Positions 10,265 through 21,855 of a stretch of DNA of 64,000 bases are shown in pieces. The stretch is from NCBI GenBank assembly GCA_038087015.1, contig JASBNA010000039.1, positions 186,001 to 250,000 of the forward strand, in the 5' to 3' direction. The first letter of the stretch is position 1; each line of letters opens with the position of its first letter. Position numbers and translations under genes: made by a program. The notes under the pieces were generated by a model. It was not told the DNA's origin, ran no database searches, and saw only the letters and a program-made list of their open reading frames with translations. The DNA is from Cerrena zonata. Taxonomy: Eukaryota > Basidiomycota > Agaricomycetes > Polyporales > Cerrenaceae.

Positions 10265-12238
10265 ATGGATTCCACCGCTGCTGCTGCAGCAGTTGCAGCT
10301 CAGATGCCCACGATTTCAGAGATCCTCACAGGTTTGATTTTTGGCGTTGGTATGGGACTTGTGTAAGTCACAACATTCCGTATTCAGACGTGTATGTTTG
10401 ATGCATTCTGTTCGACATGTAGCCTATACGGGGTTAGCATGGCGCAGGCTTATGTTTACATGCTGAACTGTGAAAATGATCCAACTTGGATGAAGTGGCT
10501 TGTTGCTGTTGTCTCGTGAGTTCGTCATCCTTCACGTCGATTTAAGGAGACTAAGCAATGTCGTAGCATCCTTGAGACCGCTCATACAGCATTCTTATTC
10601 CGCGAATTATACACTTACTCTGTCACTGCTATAGAGAACCCGCTTACGCTTGGGGTGATTGACTGGTAAGTTATTTATCTATTCTCGGACGCTGTTATGA
10701 ACACCATGCTCTAGGAGTATCGGGGTACGTCGTCGAAAACACGTATCCATTTAGTATGTGCTATTGACAGAGACTTATGGATTAAGACAACGTTGCTGTC
10801 ATCGGTATGCCGTCTACTGAATTTGCAGGAATCGAACTGATCCTCTCTACAGAACGTGATAGCCTGTCTAGTCGAAGGGTGAATTCTTTAACTACAATCA
10901 TATGTTTATTCTACTCACTCACTGATACCCAGCTTCTACGTTCGTCGTCAATGGATCTGTACGTATCGCTACCTTTTTAAAGTTGCTGTTCCTCCAATGA
11001 CCTATGACAGTGAGCAAGAGCTGGCTTCTCACTCTAGGAACTGTTAGTAGCAAATCATTTGTGACTGCAGACACTTCCGCTAACTGCGAGATTCCTTCTA
11101 GTCGTTTTTATTGTTCGCTCGTGTTGCTGTCCACTTCAGTATGTCTTATTTCTGACTGATCAATACGCTCAACTGAAACCATCCTTAGCGGTCAGCATCG
11201 AAACGTACGTATATTTTGTGCTAAAAGTCGAATCGTGTTCATGTTTTATTAGATTTTTCTACCCTACCTGGACCGCGTTCCATCAGAAACCATTCCTCAA
11301 TGTACGTCAAGCTCTGATGTGCCATCCTTTTTCTTATTCTACGAAGACTCATTGATTTGAACTATTAGGTACTAGTGCAAACTACTCTTGCTCTTGCAGC
11401 AGCCGTAGATGCCGTCGTTGCTATATCAATGGTTTATTTCCTCCGTCGCGAGAAGGGTACTATTACCGGGTACATCTACTTCGGACATACCTTAGAAATC
11501 CTAGTACTGATCCTATTTCGCGTTTTCCAGAGCCAAGGGAATCATCACGTGGATGATGATGTACGCCGTACACAGTGGTCTTATCTTGATGTACGTTAGT
11601 TCGTCCTTGTATGCCCTTGGTGACATGCTCAACCTTTACATAGGGCTGCCTCTCTGGTTGTTGTCCTCACCGTGAGTCATACTGGCAGTACTATATGAGT
11701 CTCGGAACTGAGAAGTTGTTTTTAGTTCGTCACAATGAAAGATAGTCTGACGTTTGCCGGATTCATCGCTATCATTGGAAAATGTGAGTATACAAGCACC
11801 ATTGTACAACAAAACTAATTCAATCATCGCATTTTAGTGTATTCGAACTCATTGTTGGGAACGTGAGTCTCAATTCAACTTATTGTTTATAGGAAGTTCG
11901 GTTTGACGCTCTGTAGATTGAATGCAAGACAAGTGTTCCGATCTAAGAATAATTCAGAACCTGCTGTCAAGATCAGCACTGTCGGTTCGAATGCGTATGA
12001 GCTCTCAGGCTTCTCTCAGCGTAGTATTCCTCCTACGGGGGTATGTATCTCATTCATGACCACTAAATGTCGAACATCACCTCTAATATCAGTACAGGTG
12101 AGAATAGACATCACGCAAGAGACCAGTAGCCTGTCAGACAAAGCGGGTCGGGTATGTGTTGTACTTTTCTTCATCCGTGCTTCTACACATATTTACTGGT
12201 CGTTTTCCCCGTAAATTCTATAGCACTTCAACCCTTAG
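10265..12238 (+). CDS. Seven-helix integral membrane protein, DUF6534-like
   Basis: A many-exon gene. The start ATG at 10265 opens an Ala-rich leader followed by hydrophobic segments: ILTGLIFGVGMGLV, WLVAVVSILETAHTAFLF, NVIACLVEGFYVRRQW, a long VQTTLALAAAVDAVVAISMV segment, WMMMYAVHSGLILM and AASLVVVLTFVTMKDSLTF. The last hydrophobic exon is followed by YSNSLLGTLNARQVF, the end-of-domain signature typical of the basidiomycete DUF6534 family, then a polar tail with RIDITQETSSLSDKAGR. Function is unknown. The family is thought to be receptor-like in topology, but no ligand is known. The stop at 12236-12238 assumes splicing at 12223; another splice choice would extend the tail to about 12369. 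The small exon near 10770-10800 could not be placed in a consistent phase. Confidence 0.72.
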
Positions 12239-12492
12239 ATTCTCAAAAGTCCACTGTTTTCGTCACATCCATGTTTCTCCTTAATTGCCTAGGGTATTCT
12301 ACAGTATGCCATTTGGATTGTACATATTGCATTCGTAATCACTATTCGCTCATTGTTTCGTCGTTAGATATTGTCCTTATTAGAAATGTGTTCAGCGAAA
12401 TGTTCATTGGGGGAGGCTAAGGCTATCTATGAGTGGGGTTATGTCTAAAGATATCTATGCTATAAATTTCTAAGATGGCAAATGTTTCTCTT

Positions 12493-14595
12493 CTACTTGT
12501 GCAAAGTCGCAACGAACCGACGCAAATCACGTCGTGCTGGTCCATTTTCACTCCAAGTATTCAAAACAGCCTGCTGCAATTTCTTCATGTTGCTTCGCTT
12601 GCGCGCTCCATCCGCTCCGAATGCACTTTTGAGAACAGAACGAGCTTCGTCGCGGACGGCTTCAATGGTTCCAAGAGGCGCCTTCCCAATTCGGTGAATT
12701 GGCTTCGAGCCGTGTGGTCCTGCACGCACTTCGAACAATTCATATGCAACGTCAAGAACGAATGAAAGCCGAGCAGAGTTGGTGGGTTGATCGGCGGAGA
12801 AAGGCCAGCATATCCTGAGCACACACAGAAATTTCAGATAAGGTCAATCAAGCTCGGCAGATAGTTGAATACATACATAGGTACTCCAAGAGTCATAGCT
12901 TCCATGACACTGTTTTGGCCAGCGTGGGTCACGAACCATCCAGTTGCCTGTGTGTAGCTGTCAGCAGTGAAAATAGGTGCATTTCGTCGACGTCACATAC
13001 AGGATGGGACAGAATTGTTTGCTGTGGACTCCACTTCGAAAGGAGACCTTTGCCATAAGCGTTCACCTTTGCAACGACTTCATCAGGCAGCGTGTGTCCG
13101 AAGGGTGAAGCGTGGCTGAAAATCTATAGCATGATGATCAGATGAGTCGAATAGTGAGATTGGCATACAACTCACGAACGGTAATTGCTTCTCCATTACG
13201 ACATCCAAGAAAGCCCAGATCTTTTCTGGGTCCATCGGCCAGAAAATAGAACCAAAGGAGATCTATAACAAACATATCAGAGACTTCTCCGACACGGGGA
13301 GAGAAAGCGATCAGATCTTACATAAAGAAGCGTCCCGTGTCCATCTGTGTCGAGAGTCTTCTGCAAAAATTGTGATATCTCCTCCGCTTTCTCAGACTGC
13401 CTTTGTTCACCAACAGCCGCATTTTCGTTCACAGGCAGGAGATGGCCGAAGGTATAAACCTCCCGCGACGTTTCTCCGTACCATTCGGTGATACGGGCAA
13501 TTGCTTCAGACTCGTAAGGTTCGGCGGTGGATAGTATAAGGCCGTCACATTGATCCAAAAATCTTTGAAGGATACTTTAGTATAAGTCAATTAAACTGGG
13601 TACGAAAACATACGAGTGCATCATCAACGTGATAAACCCTTGGATTCTTTCCGTGGGTACCTATAAATACTTGTGAGAACGAGTTCTTCTAACACAAGAA
13701 AGACGTACTGCTTGAGGCTTGTATTCGTGATCATACATCGGTGGTATACCCGGAGTGCGAACGACTGAGCCGGAAGTTGGGCGAACCAATATCTGTGAAT
13801 AGATAAGCTGCTGCATGCCTTTATAAAGATTATATCTGAGGTCATACCTCATAAGCTACTTCCTCGAGGGGCCTACCGCTCTTTGCTACTTCCTCTGTGA
13901 TCGTGGGACGAATATCATCTCTCCCACCCCAATGTTTAGGAGCATACGGGTGTATTATGAAAGATGCTTGTCCTGACATCCACGCATATATCTTCACAGG
14001 CTTCCTACTGATCCTTCGCGCAGCTTCCATCGCAGGTGTACAGAAGAACTGAGAAACTCATGTCAGCATCCCTTAATGCTGGCGAGAGTAGGCAGCATAC
14101 ATCCATAATCATAGCCTCTGGGGGTATTACGGGTTTGATCTCCTTGCCCGTGACTGCACAGGTAATGGGTTGCTCGTCGACAACCATTTGGTAAGACTCT
14201 GCAAATAGGTCCATATACTTGTAGAAGTACTTCGTATTGAGGAAACCATTCTCTGAGGTATTCAATCCGACGACTCTTCGTGGGAGGTATCCCATGTTAA
14301 TACTGCCTATAAAAGAGAGGAATGTACATACCTGATCAGTTCCCGTAGGTGCTCCGTCTCAGGTCCGAAGTTACGAGAAATCTCGTTTTCGATACGTTTG
14401 ACGAAACTCGGCGCTGTAAAGAAAGTTATGTATAGAGGTCGCTCCTGAATCAGGCGTAGTGCAAGGGTGCAGAGGGGTCTAGTATGTCCTGTAATCCACA
14501 ACTTGTCGGCGGAGCACGTTGAATATTTATATAACATACTTACCCCAAGCCTCTACCGCAAAGAAGATAATGTGAGCTGTGGGTTCCAAAGACAT
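12493..14595 (-). CDS. UDP-glycosyltransferase, GT1 family (copy 1 of the array)
   Basis: About nine exons; the start at 14595 (MSLEPTAHIIFFAVEAWG) is shared by all four array members. The N-terminal acceptor half contains the WGHTRPLC segment with the expected catalytic histidine, and TFFTAPSFVKRIENEISRNF. The C-terminal donor half contains a DQCDGLILSTAEPYESEAI block, the WSPQQTILSHP motif and ATGWFVTHAGQNSVMEAM, which corresponds to the UDP-sugar-binding signature of GT1 enzymes. It ends in PARRDLRRFVATLHK. The family transfers a sugar from a UDP-sugar to small lipophilic acceptors (sterols, terpenoids, aromatics); the acceptor here cannot be told. The signature reads HAGQNS where the other three copies have HCGQNS. 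A TATA-like box lies about 70 bases upstream. Confidence 0.85.
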
Positions 14596-14663
14596 AATGA
14601 GATGGTGTGATTGTTAGCGAGAGTGGATTGAGCAGGATCCTTGGGTCAGAAGATACAAGGGTT

Positions 14664-14674
14664 CTTATATATAG
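14664..14674 (-). promoter_or_regulatory. TATA box of glycosyltransferase copy 1
   Basis: TATATATAAG read on the minus strand, about 70 bases upstream of the ATG at 14595. It is a good core-promoter match and is consistent with an inducible gene. Confidence 0.5.
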
Positions 14675-15806
14675 TCAATGCAGGTTTGACGTTGATGACT
14701 TGTTCCACATCATTGTAAATTTACAATACACCTTGCGTCGACACGTCGTGAACCCGATATGGCTGTGAGAGGAATTACGAAAGCAATGGCGTCTGGGATA
14801 CCTGTAGACGCGAGAAACTTACAAAGTACGCTCACGAGTATGTAAATATTGTGACCAAAAACCCCAGCAATGTTCGTGCTGCGGGTTTGGAGAATGATGG
14901 CTTGCAAAGCGACACAGACTGATATGCCAATGAAATTCCCGATTCCGCTGTACACTGACACTGCATGATGACGATGTCATGCACGACGCACGTTCAAGCA
15001 CGAGCTCTAAATACGATTATGATTATGTGAGTAACCACGTAGAAGCTTCAGTGGGCGCGTCGCCCGGGATTATGATAGACTGACCCTCGATAACGTGCAC
15101 CACTTGAAGCCGACATTCGAGCGGACAGGTGCCAGGTCCGATACGGGGTCGGATGCAGAGGCGTTGGGGACACTTCATCAGAGTATCAGTTGTGTAGAGG
15201 GCTCCTATTCGAGTGTTCTATAAGGTTAGAGCAAGATAACGTTGTTTTGAGCAGGATTTACAGAACGACAGTATGGTTAGGCGTAAGTAAGATAAACTTT
15301 ATATCCAGTGCCAAGTAGCAGACAGTAAGCTTAATCTCATTGGAGTTCACAGCCGTGGAGACTTTCAACTCTCTGAGACAAGGATCGTGGGACATACGGC
15401 TATGTTGGAATGTGATTCTCATCCGAACCAAGTGTCGATGTTGATAGTGAGTTGTCAAGTTCAAGTTCGACCAAATATGGTAATATCACTGAAGGTATTG
15501 CCAAACAGCATCAAATACAATTCTCACATGGACCTTGACTGGTACCTAACGTCATATCACTCAATGCTTCGAAGTAGCTCCTTTTCATTTCAGTCATAAC
15601 TCCGACCTTGTTCTAAATACATCCTTACAATTGACGACATGATTTATGAAGGCGTACTTCTAATCGCTATTTATCCCTGTTTCAAAGTTGATGTCGCCGT
15701 ACGAGTTGGGCCACTCTATGATACTACGTTGAGTGACAAACACATAATACAAGCCGTCTACGCGAAATATTCGTGAAGAAGTCATTTCATTAAGGTAGGT
15801 TCTATT
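14675..15806. other. Intergenic region between glycosyltransferase copies 1 and 2
   Basis: About 1.1 kb. It contains the upstream region of copy 1, including a sequence block at 15131-15168 that recurs upstream of the other array members, and the 3' flank of copy 2, which resembles the 3' flank of copy 3. No supported gene was seen. Confidence 0.55.
15131..15168. repeat. Conserved array upstream block (copy 1)
   Basis: GGTCCGATACGGGGTCGGAT followed by GCAGAGGCGTTGGGG. Related blocks lie at 18366, 21461 and 27411, each 430-570 bases upstream of a glycosyltransferase ATG. This is the most diverged of the four. Confidence 0.6.
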
Positions 15807-17917
15807 CTACTTCGGAAGAGTTGCAACAAAGCGACGCAAATCACGTCGCGCTGGTCCATCTTCGCTCCAGGTATTAAGAACCGCGTCCTGAAGTTTCTTG
15901 ATATTGGCTCGCTTACGAACACCATCCTCCCCAAATACATTGTCGAGGACAGAGCGGGCTTCCTCACGAATGGCTTCGACAGTTCCAATAGGTGTCCTCC
16001 CATTTCGGAAAATAGGTTTCAATCCGTATGGCTCTGTTCGGACTTCGAACAGTTCATAGGCCACATCAAGGACAAATGAGAGACGAGCAGCGTTGGTAGA
16101 CTGGTCAACATCGTAAGGCCAACAAATCCTAATCCCGCGGTATAAGATGCAAGGAGGATATTGTAGTAGATGAACACGTACATTGGTACACCAAGAGCCA
16201 TCGCTTCCATAACGCTATTTTGACCACAATGGGTAACAAACCATCCAGTTGCCTGCACGCGATTTTTAGTGCTATAGTCGTACTTGTTTTACTTCACGTA
16301 CAGGATGAGACAAAATTGTTTGCTGTGGGCTCCATTTTGAAAAGAGACCTTTGCCATAAGCGTTCACTTTCTCAGCTACCTCCTCAGGTATAATGCCAAA
16401 AGGTGAACCGTGGCTGAAAATCTAGACCATCACAATTAGCAAGAAAGAGGGATACCATCGACATCAAGTAGCTCACAAATGGAATGTTCTTTTCCATTAC
16501 AACATCCAAGAATGCCCATATATTCTCCGGTATGGAAGACCAGTAAATAGAACCGAAAGAATCTATAACGGCACTATTAGTTTCCTTGGTATGCAGCTTG
16601 AAGGAAAACATAGCTCACATAGAGTAATGAGCCAGGTCCATCTGTTTCAAGAGTCTTCTGCAAGAATTCGGATATCTCTTCCGCTTTCTCAGACTGTTTC
16701 TGCTCGCCCGCAGTTGCATTTTCGTTTACCGGCAAGAGATGTCCAAAAGTATAGACCTCGCGCGACGTTTCTCTGTACCATTCAGTGATGTGAGCGATTG
16801 CTTCAGTTTCGTAAGGCTCGGCAGTGGCCAATATAAGACCATCACATTGATCCAGGAATCTCCAGAGGAAATGGGTATCAGTGTGAACTCGTGTAAACAA
16901 AAGGAAACACCCACGACTGCACCATCAGCATGATGAAACCTTGAATTTCTTCCAAAGGTAGCTAGATACATTTGTTAAGGCCAATATTATGCGGGCAGAA
17001 TTATGAGGGGAAAAAGTACCGCCTGAGGCTTGAGCTCATGTTCATACATTGGTGGTATACCAGGAGTATGCACCACCTTATCGGTTGGAAGTATCAAGAC
17101 CTGAAAATCAAATAGATCATGAATACTATACTATTACTTCCATTTGAGTGGTGTATACGATATTACCTCGTGAGCCACCTCTTCGAGGGGTCTTCCACTC
17201 GTAGCCACTTCTTCCATAATTTTAGGACGAAGGTCACCTCTTCCGCCCCAGTGCTTGGGGGCGTTTGGGTATATCATGAAAGATGCCTGTGTTGACATCC
17301 ATGCATAAATCTTAACGTTCTTCTTACTGATCTTGCGTGCAGCCTCCAGAGCGGGAGCACAGATGAACTGAAAAGACACCTCTCTCAGCTTTATCCGATG
17401 GAGAAAAGAAATGACTTACATCCATAATTATAACCTCTGCAGCCATTACAGGTTTTATCTCTTTCCCAGTAACTGAACAAGTGACAGGTTGCAAGTCGAC
17501 AATCCTTTGGTAAGCTTCCGCAAATACATCCATGTAGACCTGGAGCTGCTTCACACTGAAGAAATTGCCTGGAGAGTTCAATCCTACAACTCTTCAGTGT
17601 ATTTCAATTCAATGATAATAATCCATTGGTAATCGAAATTCCTGCACACCTGATCAACTCCCGTAAGTGTTCTGTGTCGGGTCCAAAATTACGAGAAATC
17701 TCATTCTCAACACGCTTGACGAAGCTCGGGCCTGTAAAAAAGGTTATGTATAAGAGTCGTTCCTCAATTAACCGGAGTGCCATGGTACAAAGAGCTCGAG
17801 TATGTCCTGTAAGGTTTCTATGGCTTAGCAGATCACAACGATGATTTCTGGAGTAGCATACTCACCCCATGCCTCTATTGCAAAGAAGACGATATGAGCT
17901 GTGGGTTCTGAGGACAT
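15807..17917 (-). CDS. UDP-glycosyltransferase, GT1 family (copy 2 of the array)
   Basis: The start at 17917 reads MSSEPTAHIVFFAIEAWG and the stop at 15807 follows RDLRRFVATLPK. It has the same exon organisation as copy 1. Visible blocks are the N-terminal GH in the AWG/HTR region after splicing, FFSVKQLQVYMDVFAEAYQR, VTCSVTGKEIKPVMAAEVII, DQCDGLILATAEPYETEAI, WSPQQTILSHP and ATGWFVTHCGQNSVMEAM. It is closest to copy 3: the two share the 3' flank (including the phrase ATAATACAAGCCGTCTACGC about 100 bases past the stop) and about 100 bases of upstream sequence, so they are the youngest pair. The substrate is unknown. I saw no disrupting stop or frame break in the exons I read. Confidence 0.85.
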
Positions 17918-18910
17918 ATTTGTGAGCGGGATAATATGTATAAGTTTGATGTAAATGGCGGTTTGGGGCTATTTATGCCTTCAAGTTGAAACCTCTCAAC
18001 TACCCTTAAATATAATGTTTCGAACGCCCTCTTATCAAAATAGCGAGTCTATGAGAGAGATCGCGGAGGTTACGCAATCAGAGCTAGTTGTAGACGTGAG
18101 ATACTACTTACAATGTGATTCCGAGTGTGAACGTCCGTGATGGTGCTTGAGCGATGTGGCGCATCTTTAAGCCCTCATGCATTTAGAGAGGATGACGCCT
18201 TGTACACCCGGACAGATTTGCAACATTCTAATTCCATTACCATGATGCATTGCGAAAAGGCGTACTTGGACATCTATGCGAACATAGAGAAACCCAGCAA
18301 AGGTCGCAATGTCGCCTAGAAGGTAACAACAGACTCGCATCTGACTATAACAAGAGATGGCACCCTTAGTCCGATATGGAGTGAGAAACAAAGACGTTAT
18401 GGCCTGATTAATGTTTCGGTCGGCGAGCTAGATCTAAGTGTTGAAGTTTCAGTAGGTTAATAAGATTAAGATATCAGATACAATACGCCATGATAACGCC
18501 GTGATAGGGTTGAGAATTCTCCTTTAGAGAAGGAAGTTGGGGAAAAAACCGTCCCTTCCGTTCGGCAAGGGTCCGGGTGCCAGTGGTACCAGAGAGTCAT
18601 GCGTCATGCGTCATGACTAGACTGAAGCTATCGGCTGTGTGAACCTCCTCCGATCGGCCAATACCAAAACTCTTCAGTGCTTCAGTACCCGGATGAAGAC
18701 AATCGCTCACCCTGCAGTAGACGTTTCCATCGGCATTTAGAACGCGTTATAAATCTAGAAACGCTCTGACACACTTGTAAGTGTTGGCCGACGTGCCATG
18801 GAGCGGTACCAAGTATGTTGGATCGCTATCTATGATACTAGGACACATAATACAAGCCGTCTACGCAAAATTTCCGATACATACGTCATTTCCTTGAAGT
18901 GGGTCCTATT
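17918..18910. other. Intergenic region between glycosyltransferase copies 2 and 3
   Basis: About 1 kb holding the copy 2 upstream region and the copy 3 3' flank. The segment 18364-18460 is closely similar to 21458-21560 upstream of copy 3. No gene was seen. Confidence 0.6.
18366..18402. repeat. Conserved array upstream block (copy 2)
   Basis: TTAGTCCGATATGGAGTGAG followed by AAACAAAGACGTTATGG, about 450 bases upstream of the copy 2 ATG. It is nearly identical to the block at 21461. Confidence 0.75.
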
Positions 18911-20996
18911 CTATTTCGGTAGGGTCGCAACAAAACGACGCAAATCACGTCGCGCTGGTCCATTTTCGCTCCAAGTATTAAGAACCGCTTCCTGAAGTTT
19001 CTTAATATTGGCTCTCTTACGAACGCCATCCTCCCCGAATGCATTACCGAGGACAGAACAGGCTTCCTCGCGAATCGCTTCAACAGTTCCAATAGGTGTC
19101 TTCCCATTCCGGAGGATCGGCTTTAATCCGTATGGCTCTGTTCGTACTTCGAACAGTTCGTAGGCTACATCAAGAACGAATGAAAGCCGAGCAGCATTGG
19201 TAGGCTGGTCGCCATCGCATGGCCAGCAAACCCTAATCCGATGGTATGAGATAAGAAGAAAGGATCACGGCAGATGAACATACATGGGTACCCCATGAAC
19301 TATTGCTTCCATGACGCTATTCTGACCACAATGGGTCACGAACCATCCAGTTGCCTGTGCATGCCTTGAATACTAGGAAGCATAATTCTCTAAACTTTAC
19401 GTACAGGATGTGACAAAATGGTTTGCTGTGGGCTCCATTTTGAAAATAAACCTTTGCCGTAAGTGTTTACCTTCTCAACCACCTCCGAAGGTATAACGCC
19501 GAAAGGTGAACCATGGCTGAAGATCTGGATCATGTTGATGAGCGAGAGAGTATTACTAACATCGGGACGCTCACGAATGGTAGGTTCTTTTCCATTACAA
19601 TATCCAAGAACGCCCATATATCCTCTGTTTTGGCAGGCCAGTAAAGGGAACCGAAAGATATCTATAATGACGCTATCAGGGATTGTGCAGACATGTCGAG
19701 TAGGGGACGTATCTCACATAAAGCAATGAGTCAGGTCCATCCGTTTCGAGGGATGTCTGCAAGAATTGGGATATTTCTTCCGCCTTCTCTGACTGTTTTT
19801 TCTCGCCTGTAGCCGCATTTTTGCTCGAAGGCAAGAGATGTCCCACAGTATAGACCTCGCGCGACGTTTCTCTATACCATTCAGTTATGTGAGCGATTGC
19901 TTCCGCCTCGTAAGGCTCAGCGGTGGCTAGTATGAGTCCATCGCATTGATCCAAGAATCTACAAAGGCAATTAAAATCAGTGTGGGATCGACTGAACAAA
20001 AAAGTACCTACGACTGCATCATCACCATGACGAAGCCTTGAAATCCATCGAAAGCTAACTAGACGGATTGATTGGGATGAACGTTATACGGATATAATAA
20101 GAAGTATAAATACCGCCTGCGGCTTGAACTCATATTCATACATCGGTGGTATACCAGGAGTGTTTACAACTGAGTCGGTTGGGAGTATCAACAGCTAGCA
20201 GTAAACGAATCATGAATGCTTGCATTGAGAGGAGTCTATTATTGTCTTACCTCCTGAGCTACTTCCTCGAGTGGTCTACCACTCCTAGCCAATTCTGCCA
20301 TTATTTCGGGACGAAGGTCACCTCTTCCGCCTAAGTGCTTGGGGGCGTTCGGGTATATTATGAAAGATGCCTGTGTCGGCGCCCATGCGTATATCTTGAC
20401 ATGCTTCTGGCTGATATTTCGTACAGCTTCCAATGCAGGAGCGCAGATGAACTAAGAAGATAAAGAGCTCTCAGCCCTGTCCGATAATAAAAATAAGTGA
20501 CTCACGTCCATAATTACGACTTCCGCAGGCATTACGGGCTTTATCTCCTTCCCAGTAATTGAGCAGGTAACAGGTTGCTCATCGACAATCAATTGGTAAG
20601 CATCCGAAAATACGTCCATATACGCACGGAGCTGCTTCACACCAACGATATCGTCTGGAGAGTTCAATCCTACAACTCTTTAGTGTATTTTAATACAATG
20701 CTCAATTAAAAATTGAGAACCACAGATACCTGATCAATTCCCGTAAGTGTTCTGTTTCGGGTCCGAAATTACGAGAAAGCTCATCCTCAACACGTTTGAC
20801 GAAGCTTGGACCTGCGAAAAAGGTGATGTATAAGGGACGTTCCTCAATTAGGCGACATGCAAAAGTGCAAAGAGCTCGAGTATGTCCTATGGGGGCTCAA
20901 TTGTTAGCGGATCACGATAAGCATCTCGGGGAAGCCTTACTCACCCCAGGCCTCGACTGCCAAGAAGACGATGTGTGCTGTTGGTTCTGAAGGCAT
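18911..20996 (-). CDS. UDP-glycosyltransferase, GT1 family (copy 3 of the array)
   Basis: The start at 20996 reads MPSEPTAHIVFLAVEAWG; the stop at 18911 follows RDLRRFVATLPK. Visible blocks are RAYMDVFSDAYQLIVDEQPV, VTCSITGKEIKPVMPAEVVI, DQCDGLILATAEPYEAEAI, WSPQQTILSHP and ATGWFVTHCGQNSVMEAI. The residue pair after MEA is IVHGVPM, differing from the LGVPM of the other copies. The last exon carries the donor-domain C-terminus (FEVRTEPYGLKPIL onward). It is the sister gene of copy 2. It is divergent from the IFI6/IFI27-like gene at 21856, with an 860-bp spacer. Confidence 0.84.
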
Positions 20997-21460
20997 TTTG
21001 GAAGCGGAGTATGTGGTTACTTATGCCTTCGACATGAGACTGTGAGGTCTTATATGCATTTCCAGCTACCCCTGCATATGATATTTTTACCTGGTGCTGT
21101 GAGACAAACAACGACTCTATGAGAAAAGACACAGAGATTACGCAATCAGAGCTAGTTCAAGTTGTAGACGCTAGATACTTGCTAAGTGACCCCAAGTCTG
21201 TACATACCGCGGTGATAGTGCTTCGGCATCTTTAAGTCATCGTGCAGTCAGGGAGGATATCGCCTTGTACAAGCAAAGCATACCCGGACACATCTGCGCA
21301 TACAACGCTCCGGTTCCACTGCTATGATGCACTTGCGAAAATGTGTACTGCCAGTGGACATCGATCCTGACATAGAGAAAGATGTATACGTAACCCGGCA
21401 GAGGTCACAATGTTGGCTAGAAGGTAACGACGGACTATCTGACCATGACAAGTGATGACA

Positions 21461-21500
21461 CCCTTAGTTCGATATGGAGTAAAAAACAAAGACGTTATGG
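21461..21500. repeat. Conserved array upstream block (copy 3)
   Basis: CCCTTAGTTCGATATGGAGT followed by AAAAAACAAAGACGTTATGG, about 465 bases upstream of the copy 3 ATG. Confidence 0.75.
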
Positions 21501-21623
21501 TCTGATTAACGTTTGAGTCGGCGACCCGGATCTAATTGTTGAAGTTTCAGTAGGTTGAGTTAGAATAAGGTTAAGATCATGAAAGAGCTCCAGATACAAA
21601 ACGCCGGGATAGGTTTGGGAGTT

Positions 21624-21663
21624 CACCGGCCTCAAGCTTGCCGGTGACCGGTGACCGGTGACC
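21624..21663. repeat. Hairpin plus 7-bp tandem repeat
   Basis: CACCGGC (21624-21630) and GCCGGTG (21640-21646) form a perfect 7-bp stem with a 9-nt loop. The right arm continues into three CGGTGAC units ending at about 21663. It lies about 200 bases upstream of IFI-like copy A. Confidence 0.6.
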
Positions 21664-21855
21664 ATTGACAAAGATTAGGTCAAGGCAATAGACACTTGTC
21701 ACGTTGAATGTTACTTCTCGACAACCTCGACATCCTGGGAGCCGACTTGGTCGCCTCATGTTATGTAACATCATGCCTCCTACCCTGGGAGTCCCAGGTA
21801 CAGTAATAGCGACACGTTGTTTCCCTTGTACCCCCACCTTTCCCACCTTTCCTTG

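Larger units (their letters stand above)
20997..21855. other. Divergent promoter region, glycosyltransferase copy 3 / IFI-like copy A
   Basis: About 860 bases. The left side carries the array upstream block. The right side (about 21690-21785) is closely similar to 23325-23420 upstream of IFI-like copy B, so the IFI promoter was duplicated with the gene. A short hairpin and GGTGACC repeats lie at 21624-21663. Confidence 0.6.

Noticed and set aside
12239..12420. Extension of the DUF6534-like protein by a hydrophobic tail ending near 12369
   Set aside because: Requires a much longer intron; the 72-nt intron ending at 12223 gives a simple stop. Kept as an alternative only.
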